Shown piece by piece: positions 58,567-64,000 of a stretch of DNA of 64,000 nt; positions within the stretch are counted from its first letter, which is position 1, and every line of letters starts with the position of its first letter. Origin of the DNA: Bin87 sp963692995. Lineage in GTDB: Bacteria; Chloroflexota; Dehalococcoidia; Lucifugimonadales; UBA3495. The notes beneath the pieces were generated by a model, which saw nothing but the letters and a program-made list of their open reading frames with translations, was not told where the DNA came from and did no database searches. The position numbers and the translations under genes are program-made. Location: NCBI GenBank assembly GCA_963692995.1, contig OY843611.1:1116001-1180000 (forward strand), written 5' to 3'.

Positions 58567-59523
58567 ATGCCTGACGCCCAACCGCAACGGATAAGCGTAG
58601 ATCGCTCCGATGTTTTTGCGGGAGATTGCTTGACGCTGATCCCAAAACTGCCTGACGCCAGCGTTGACGTGATAGTCACCAGCCCGCCCTATTGGGGTCA
58701 GCGCTCCGCCGGTGGCGGGCTGGGCAACGGCACGGAAGAAGACCCCAGGGAATACCTCGCTTTCCTGGAGACGGTATTCGCGGCCCTGCTGCCCAAGCTG
58801 AAGCGGCACGGCATTGTGTGGCTCAACTTGGGCGATGCCTACAACACGCCCGTGAATTGGGGAGCTAAAGATTACAAGTACAGCTCCCTGGGGGCCGACA
58901 AGAACGGTTTCTCGCCCGACAACGCGGCCTATACCAAACCGCGTTTCAGGCGCAAGGCATTTGTGGACAAAACGACCGGCTGGTTGCAGTACGGCAATCT
59001 GTTGATGTTGCCCCAACGCTTGCTGATGGCGCTCGCTGAATCGGGGTATCTGTATCGTGGCGAAGTAATCTGGGCCAAGAAGAACCCGATGCCGGAAGGG
59101 CGCTGCCGCCGGCCGCACCGCAAGCACGAGTCCATATATCTGCTGGCCAAAGATGAACATCATTCGTTCCGCGCCGCGCCGCCGGTGCCCAGCATATGGG
59201 AATTCGCCAACGAGCACATTTCCGGGCTACAGCACCGCTCCCGATTCCCCATAGAACTGCCCAAACGCTGCATTGAAGCTTACGGTCAAAGCGGTAGCCG
59301 CGTAGTCGTGTTAGACCCTTTCTCCGGTTCCGGGTCAACCGGTATAGCGGCTCTGCGGCTGGGCTGCACTTACATCGGGTTCGAGATTGATTCGGAGCAG
59401 GTTACGGAATCAAGGAGAAGGTTGGCGCAGATTTGCGAACAGCAAAACCTTAACTCCGGTGAGGCAGGCGGCGTCGCAATGCCGAAATCAAAAATTGCGA
59501 AAAATGGTCGTCTGGGTTTGTAA
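58567..59523 (+). CDS. Type II DNA methyltransferase (beta-class)
   Basis: 318 residues from the ATG at 58567; a TTG at 58519 is an in-frame alternative. Motif IV VIVTSPPYWGQRSA at about residue 39 precedes motif I VVVLDPFSGSGSTGIAALRL at about 250, the beta-class order. S-P-P-Y is typical of N4-cytosine (and some N6-adenine) enzymes. RCRRPHRKHESIYLLAKDEH separates them. It ends tail to tail with the endonuclease gene and overlaps it by 74 bases. It should protect the site cut by the neighbouring endonuclease. Confidence 0.9.
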   Translation: MPDAQPQRISVDRSDVFAGDCLTLIPKLPDASVDVIVTSPPYWGQRSAGGGLGNGTEEDPREYLAFLETVFAALLPKLKRHGIVWLNLGDAYNTPVNWGAKDYKYSSLGADKNGFSPDNAAYTKPRFRRKAFVDKTTGWLQYGNLLMLPQRLLMALAESGYLYRGEVIWAKKNPMPEGRCRRPHRKHESIYLLAKDEHHSFRAAPPVPSIWEFANEHISGLQHRSRFPIELPKRCIEAYGQSGSRVVVLDPFSGSGSTGIAALRLGCTYIGFEIDSEQVTESRRRLAQICEQQNLNSGEAGGVAMPKSKIAKNGRLGL

Positions 59524-60574
59524 AGTCGCATACAAATATCCGAGCTTCTGCATCGCTATCTTCCGGTGTAGGTATCGTATTGCGGTTGTAGGAAAAGCAG
59601 GCCGAGAAGTGACCATGTTCCTCGAAGTCTCGCCGTTTGTCGCTCAGTTGGTCATCATCAACATCCCCAAACTCACCTCGATTGACTGGTCGCGCTGCCG
59701 GGAAACTCTTGGCATCCATAGTCCAAAACACGGAAAGATAATCGGCTGCTATCAATGCCTGGCTCAATGGCACGTCATCGGTGCGCCTTTCGGCAATGCT
59801 GGCTTTCACATGAACCACGCCCAACAACCTTTTCACATCGTCGGCATCATAGCAAAGCAGTATATCGGCTTTATCAGGAACGATACGGGGATCGTCAATC
59901 CGGCCCAGGAGCGCGGCTTTTTCGGCTTTGCTGCCTACCTTGATGGATAGGCCCTTACCGATAAGGAATGGTTGGTAATGCGCTACCAAGACTCGCTCCA
60001 AAGCCCACCCGCTTGTTCGTTTCCAGCTTTGTTCCAAATTGAGTCTGGCATTAGCGTTGGGGTGATTAGAACGGTCGCAATAAGCGCGATTGACCAAAAA
60101 CGTCCACAGGTCGGATGGGTTGGCATCCGGCCATGTTTGTACTGCGGTCAGAAACGTCTCCGCTACCGCGTCGGCTCGCCTGCTACCGGATGCTAATCCG
60201 TTGTTGAGTACGCTCAGAACTTGGTTGAATTGCGGTAGGGTCGCCCCTTCCAATTGATACTCCGCATCGTATCGGTCATATTTGAACCTGATTAGCAATC
60301 CATTATTTGTGGCCATGGCCACAATACCATCCGCTAGATATTGCATCCCAACACCATCGCCAACGCCATCGAACAGATGACCCGGCGCAACCCCCAGCAC
60401 CGACGCCAACCGCAAAATTGCGGTCAGAGCCGGGTTGCGCTCCCCACGCTCAATGCCGCCGATGTACGACCTATCCAACCTCGCAGCCTCAGCAAGACTC
60501 TCCTGCGTCACTCCGAGAGATTCGCGTAATAGCCGAACATTGCTGCCGAATAACAGTTTGCCAGAGTCGTCCAT
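59450..60574 (-). CDS. BsaWI-like type II restriction endonuclease with N-terminal HTH
   Basis: 374 residues. Residues about 10-70 are an XRE helix-turn-helix (VRLLRESLGVTQESLAEAAR, LDRSYIGGIERGERNPALTA), which may let the enzyme regulate its own promoter like a C protein. The rest resembles BsaWI-type endonucleases: PDKADILLCYDADD, then LLGVVHVKASIAERRTDDVP, where V-x-V-K-A-S-x-x-E-R is the family's catalytic strand (Asp and Lys visible), and YLSVFWTMDAKSFP. BsaWI cuts WCCGGW; the exact target here is not readable. It faces the methyltransferase, overlapping its 3' end. Confidence 0.8.
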   Translation of the reverse strand: MDDSGKLLFGSNVRLLRESLGVTQESLAEAARLDRSYIGGIERGERNPALTAILRLASVLGVAPGHLFDGVGDGVGMQYLADGIVAMATNNGLLIRFKYDRYDAEYQLEGATLPQFNQVLSVLNNGLASGSRRADAVAETFLTAVQTWPDANPSDLWTFLVNRAYCDRSNHPNANARLNLEQSWKRTSGWALERVLVAHYQPFLIGKGLSIKVGSKAEKAALLGRIDDPRIVPDKADILLCYDADDVKRLLGVVHVKASIAERRTDDVPLSQALIAADYLSVFWTMDAKSFPAARPVNRGEFGDVDDDQLSDKRRDFEEHGHFSACFSYNRNTIPTPEDSDAEARIFVCDFTNPDDHFSQFLISALRRRLPHRS

Positions 60575-60645
60575 AGCGGGTTATTCTGTTGCCGCAAACA
60601 TTTAGTGTCTAGCGACTAATCGTATCATTCGGAGGGACCCGGATC

Positions 60646-61821
60646 ATGTACGACCTGCTCATCAAAGGCGGTACGGTAATTGACCCAACGCAGAACCTGA
60701 ACGGCCCCTGCGACGTCGCCATCGCAGACGGCAAAATTGCCGCCGTCGCCGCCGACATTCCGGCCGACCAGTCGGCCCGGGTCGTTGAGGTGCGCGGCAA
60801 ATACGTCATCCCCGGCCTCATCGACCTGCACACCCACGTGTACGAGGGAGTCAACGGCAACGGCGTCAACGCCGACCTGGGCGGCGTCCGCGCCGGCGTG
60901 ACCACCATGGTAGACGCCGGCAGCAGCGGCTGCGATACCTACGGCGGCTTCCCGGCCCACATCATCCCCAACAACGCCACTGAGATCATTCCCTTCCTGC
61001 ACATCTGCCGCACCGGGCTGGCCACCACCCCCGACATCTTCTCCCCAAGCAGCATCGACCTGGAACGCACCATACAGGTCATCGAGGAGAGCAACGGCGC
61101 CATCCGTGGCGTCAAGGCCCGCATGGTTTCTCCGGCCCTGGAGATCATGGGCATGGAGATGCCCCGCCTGGCCAAACGCGCCGCCAAGGAAGCCGGCGTC
61201 CCCCTGATGGTGCACATCGGCGATACCGAAAAACGCTATCCTGCCGAGGTAATCCGCGACCTGCTGCCTATCATGGAGCCGGGCGACATCGTGACCCACT
61301 TCTTCACCGCCAACCCCGGCGGCGTGCTAGACAGCGACGGCAACCTGGTGCCCGAGGCCAGAGAGGCCCACGAGCGCGGCGTCTGGCTCGACACCGCCCA
61401 CGGACGCGCCAACTTCAGCTTCGACATCGGCGAGCGGGTCCTGGACCAGGGCGTGGAACCCCACTGCATCAGCACCGACCTCACCGTGCCGGGCCGCATC
61501 CGCACCGTCCACAGCATGACCGAGATGATGACCCGCTTCCTGGCTATGGGCTTCACTCTCGAGCGGGTAGTCGAGATGTGTACCATCAACCCGGCCCGCG
61601 CCATCGGCGAAGCGGCCCGACTTGGCAGCCTGGAAACTGGCAAGCAGGCCGATCTCTCCGTGCTGAACATCCAGGACGGCGACTGGGTGGTGTACGACGT
61701 CCTCGGCAATGGGCGCAACTCCGACCGGGCCGTAGTGCCGGTAATGTCGGTCAAGCGCGGCGAAGTGTACGAAGCCGGCTGGGGCCCCCGACCCTGGGGC
61801 TGGCAGCCGGATGCGGCCTAG
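60646..61821 (+). CDS. Amidohydrolase/deacetylase-family metallohydrolase
   Basis: 391 residues. MYDLLIKGGTVIDPTQNLNG opens a dihydroorotase-like fold; VIPGLIDLHTHVYEGVNGNG provides the first metal-binding H-x-H, GVTTMVDAGSSGCDTYGGFP, RGVKARM the bridging Lys, MVHIGDTEKRYPAEV a later His, and HCISTDLTVPGRIRTVHSM the last Asp. This matches the EF_0837/AHA_3915 family of predicted amidohydrolases with unproven substrates. GGAGGGACCC precedes the ATG. Next to ispH with a 55-base gap. Confidence 0.88.
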   Translation: MYDLLIKGGTVIDPTQNLNGPCDVAIADGKIAAVAADIPADQSARVVEVRGKYVIPGLIDLHTHVYEGVNGNGVNADLGGVRAGVTTMVDAGSSGCDTYGGFPAHIIPNNATEIIPFLHICRTGLATTPDIFSPSSIDLERTIQVIEESNGAIRGVKARMVSPALEIMGMEMPRLAKRAAKEAGVPLMVHIGDTEKRYPAEVIRDLLPIMEPGDIVTHFFTANPGGVLDSDGNLVPEAREAHERGVWLDTAHGRANFSFDIGERVLDQGVEPHCISTDLTVPGRIRTVHSMTEMMTRFLAMGFTLERVVEMCTINPARAIGEAARLGSLETGKQADLSVLNIQDGDWVVYDVLGNGRNSDRAVVPVMSVKRGEVYEAGWGPRPWGWQPDAA

Positions 61822-61876
61822 CCAGCCATCGCTCTACCCAAACCGTAGCGGCAACCCTTGTGGAGACCTATCGATC

Positions 61877-62797
61877 ATGGTTGAAGTAGTCCTCAGTTCC
61901 CCCCGCGGCTTTTGCGCCGGTGTGGTGCGGGCCATCGATGTGGTGGAGCAATGCCTGGAGCGGTTCGGCCCGCCGGTGTACGTCAAGCACCAGATCGTGC
62001 ATAACCCCTACGTGGTCGCAGAGTTAGAGCGCAAGGGCGCCATTACGGTGGCGGAGGTCGACGAGATTCCCGACGGCTCGCTGGTAGTGTTCTCCGCTCA
62101 CGGCTCACCGCCCGAAGACTTCGAGCGTGCCGCCTCACTGAACCTGCGCGTCATCGACGCCGTGTGCCCGCTGGTCACTCGCGTGCACAACGAGGCCAAG
62201 AAGTACCACCGCGAAGGCCGGCGCGTCTTGCTGGTGGGCCACCAGGGACACCAGGAAGTGCGTGGCACCATGGGACAAGCCCCCATGACCTTGATCAACG
62301 ACACCGCGCCCCTGTCGGAACAGGCGGCCACTGCCGAGATAGACTGGGCCAGCGACACCGAGGTGGCTGTCATCACTCAGACGACCTTATCGGTAGGCGA
62401 TACGGCCAGCGCCATCGGAGCCATCCGGGAAAAGTTTCCCGCCGCACTGGTGCGTAACGACATCTGCTACGCCACTACCAACCGCCAGGATGCCGTAACC
62501 AGAATGGCCAGCCAAGTTGACCTGGTGCTGGTCATCGGGGCGCAGAACTCATCCAATTGCAACCGCCTGCGGGAAGTGGCCGAGGCCAACGGAGCGCCGG
62601 CCTACCTCATCAACGGCCCCGACGAAATCAACCGGAAGTGGTTAACCGGATGCCAACAGGTGGGTATAACCTCCGGCGCGTCCACGCCGGAGGTGCTGGT
62701 GGAGGCAGTGATTGCCGCGTTAAATCCGGAGCGGGTGACGCTGTTGGAAGGGGCCGAGGAAGACATTACCTTTACCCTGCCGAAAGAACTGCGATGA
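61877..62797 (+). CDS. ispH: 4-hydroxy-3-methylbut-2-enyl diphosphate reductase
   Basis: 306 residues from the ATG at 61877. VVLSSPRGFCAGVVRAIDVV (first Fe-S Cys), SAHGSPPEDFERAASLNLRV, VIDAVCPLVTRVHNEAKKYH (second Cys), LLVGHQGHQEVRGTMGQA, NDICYATTNRQDAVTRMA and GAQNSSNCNRLREVAEANGA (third Cys) are the full IspH set. It catalyses the last step of the non-mevalonate isoprenoid pathway, giving IPP and DMAPP. Intact. Confidence 0.97.
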   Translation: MVEVVLSSPRGFCAGVVRAIDVVEQCLERFGPPVYVKHQIVHNPYVVAELERKGAITVAEVDEIPDGSLVVFSAHGSPPEDFERAASLNLRVIDAVCPLVTRVHNEAKKYHREGRRVLLVGHQGHQEVRGTMGQAPMTLINDTAPLSEQAATAEIDWASDTEVAVITQTTLSVGDTASAIGAIREKFPAALVRNDICYATTNRQDAVTRMASQVDLVLVIGAQNSSNCNRLREVAEANGAPAYLINGPDEINRKWLTGCQQVGITSGASTPEVLVEAVIAALNPERVTLLEGAEEDITFTLPKELR

Positions 62798-62810
62798 GAA
62801 AAGAGTGGCC

Positions 62811-63407
62811 TCACCGGCTTATCGAATAGCCGTTGCGGATGTAAGTGTAGGCAACCTTTTGACGCGCCGCGTTATCCGCAAAGTGAGCGGTAAAATCGGC
62901 GCCTACTACCGCTGGCCTTACCTCGCGTCCCAGTAGCCGCGTCAGCAGGTCGGCTTTTTGGGCGGCCCGTTCAATATCGTCAGGGCCGGCGGTGAAGGAA
63001 ACTTCAACGGCGTACAGTACCGGAGCTCCACTGCTATCCGAACCTTCCAACAGAAAATCTATAGATTCGGCTCGATCAGCCTCTAACCTGGTAATAGACT
63101 GATTTCGCCGGCCTTGGCTGACATAGTACCGCAGCTCGCTGGCAGGATAGATACGCAGCAGTTCGCCGTCGCTGAGCCTGGTGAAGACCTGCCCGGCGCG
63201 GCGTTCCACCGCCAGCTCGGTTTGCCAGCCTTTGGTTATGGCCATATCATCCTTCATATTGGCCATATCACCCTTCATGTTAGCCGTATCACCCTTCATG
63301 TTGGCCATATCATCTTTCATGTTGGCCATATCATCCGCCAACCCGGATACGATGCGCTCGATGCGCTCAAGGCGGTCTGAATCGGATCCCGGTGTAGCGT
63401 TGGTCAT
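62811..63407 (-). CDS. Coiled-coil protein with PD-(D/E)XK-like C-terminal domain (chromosomal copy)
   Basis: 198 residues. After DRLERIERIVSGLADDMANM comes a coiled coil of DMANMKD heptads (21-bp units), then AVERRAGQVFTRLSDGELLR, ADRAESIDFLLEG, VLYAVEVSFTAGPDDIERAA and a short C-terminal beta part. Asp in S-I-D-F-L-L and Glu in V-E-V-S match a degenerate restriction fold. Architecture matches 11748-12599 and 30211-30984 in the element. Converges on ispH. Confidence 0.75.
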   Translation of the reverse strand: MTNATPGSDSDRLERIERIVSGLADDMANMKDDMANMKGDTANMKGDMANMKDDMAITKGWQTELAVERRAGQVFTRLSDGELLRIYPASELRYYVSQGRRNQSITRLEADRAESIDFLLEGSDSSGAPVLYAVEVSFTAGPDDIERAAQKADLLTRLLGREVRPAVVGADFTAHFADNAARQKVAYTYIRNGYSISR

Positions 63408-63461
63408 GGTTCCCCGGCACTATTGGAGGCTGGATGACATTATAGCGGGCGCTCAAACCCG

Positions 63462-64000
63462 CTACCACTCGGATCGAGGCGGGCGCTCCATGAGAACTGG
63501 GATGCACTCGGCTGCCGGGAGGTCCTCAAATAGCACTTGAGACATCAGCCGGGTAATGGGCATGTCCACGCCGAGCCGTTCCGACATCTCCAGCGCGGCC
63601 ACCGTGGTGTTGACCCCCTCCGCCACTGCGTCCATGCCAGCCAAGATTTCGGGAAGCCCGTGGCCCCGGGCCAGTTCCTCGCCTACGCGTCGATTGCGAC
63701 TCAACGGGCTAGAGCAAGTCGCCATCACGTCCCCCAGACCCGCCAGGCCGGCAAAGGTCATCAACTCCGCGCCGGCGGCGATGCCCAGGCGCCCTATTTC
63801 GTTAAGACCACGGGTTACTAGCGCAGCCTTGGCATTATCCCCGGCTTCCAGCCCGTCCGCCAGGCCGGCCGCCAGCGCAAGGATGTTTTTCAGCGCGCCC
63901 CCAAGTTCCACGCCAATCACGTCGTCGCTGGTATAGACACGAAACGTTGGCGACATCAGGGCATCCTGGACCAACCGGCCGGATGCCTCGTCCACGGACG
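63462..64000 (-). CDS. gpsA: Glycerol-3-phosphate dehydrogenase [NAD(P)+], 5' end outside window
   Basis: C-terminal 178 or so codons. FRVYTSDDVIGVELGGALKN, NILALAAGLADGLEAGDNAK, AALVTRGLNEIGRLGIAAGA, FAGLAGLGDVMATCSSPLSR, NRRVGEELARGHGLPE and EGVNTTVAALEMSERLGVDM are characteristic of GpsA, including the catalytic Lys in G-A-L-K-N. It makes sn-glycerol-3-phosphate for phospholipids. The remaining N-terminal half with the NAD site lies to the right. Confidence 0.95.
   Translation of the reverse strand, partial: SVDEASGRLVQDALMSPTFRVYTSDDVIGVELGGALKNILALAAGLADGLEAGDNAKAALVTRGLNEIGRLGIAAGAELMTFAGLAGLGDVMATCSSPLSRNRRVGEELARGHGLPEILAGMDAVAEGVNTTVAALEMSERLGVDMPITRLMSQVLFEDLPAAECIPVLMERPPRSEW

Noticed and set aside
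59387..59950. A + strand frame opposite the endonuclease gene
   Set aside because: Antisense to the BsaWI-like enzyme; no start signal or family.

Overview
The window is about 64 kb of GC-rich bacterial DNA in two parts. Positions 1 to about 47.2 kb are the right-hand part of a large integrated mobile element; its left end lies outside the window. Positions 47.3 to 64 kb are ordinary chromosome. The chromosomal genes (MoxR/DUF58/transglutaminase cluster, ComM, XerC/D, IspH, GpsA, an EF_0837-type amidohydrolase) and several small coiled-coil proteins whose style I associate with Chloroflexota suggest that phylum, possibly a Dehalococcoidia/SAR202-like lineage. That placement is inference from family resemblance; no rRNA or other marker is present.

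Element, left to right. 1-1.8 kb: a DUF5131 fragment and a secreted leucine-rich-repeat protein, both leftward. 1.9-11.1 kb: a rightward operon with a 1763-residue Ala-rich repeat protein whose C-terminus looks like a two-helix pilin, a VirB4-type ATPase, a lipoprotein and a degenerate PfkB-fold protein; this is the visible part of a type IV secretion/conjugation-like apparatus. 11.7-18.2 kb: small leftward genes, many Cys-rich, one apparently frameshifted. 18.2-22.0 kb: a 1255-residue methyltransferase-helicase fusion resembling phage DarB-type proteins. Upstream of it, 22.07-22.66 kb holds twelve copies of a 14-bp sequence with regular spacing, the most striking non-coding structure in the window. 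23.2-31.1 kb: a MazG-like protein, an SNase-like nuclease, a DUF262 (GmrSD-like) protein with translationally coupled partners, a pentapeptide-repeat protein, a large unknown protein and a coiled-coil nuclease-like protein; I read this as a candidate defence island. 31.1-36.2 kb: a tandem paralogue pair, a possible divergent tubulin/FtsZ-like protein, zinc-ribbon proteins, a VRR-NUC nuclease and a small HTH protein. 36.4-45.1 kb: a replication/recombination module (UvrD-like helicase, RepB-type primase, SNF2 helicase, phage-type accessory protein, Cas4/RecB-like nuclease, excisionase-like and HTH regulators). It is read leftward from a promoter at about 45.27 kb that overlaps a perfect 14-bp operator. 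45.3-47.2 kb: the divergent repressor and the tyrosine integrase.

The integrase is followed by a 12-bp tandem repeat and then by an NMT1/Pht5-like substrate-binding gene that stops at about 190 codons, so the right junction probably lies at 47.18-47.33 kb inside that gene.

Chromosome. 48.25-53.24 kb: MoxR ATPase, DUF58 protein and a transglutaminase-like membrane protein whose catalytic Cys position reads Ser. Then an MGMT-like protein, a membrane protein, ComM, an unknown protein, XerC/D, a small membrane protein, a tail-to-tail type II restriction-modification pair with a BsaWI-like endonuclease carrying its own HTH domain, a metallohydrolase, IspH, another coiled-coil nuclease-like protein, and the end of GpsA running off the edge.

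No rRNA, tRNA, CRISPR array or transposase was recognised. No relaxase, coupling ATPase, phage capsid or terminase gene is visible.
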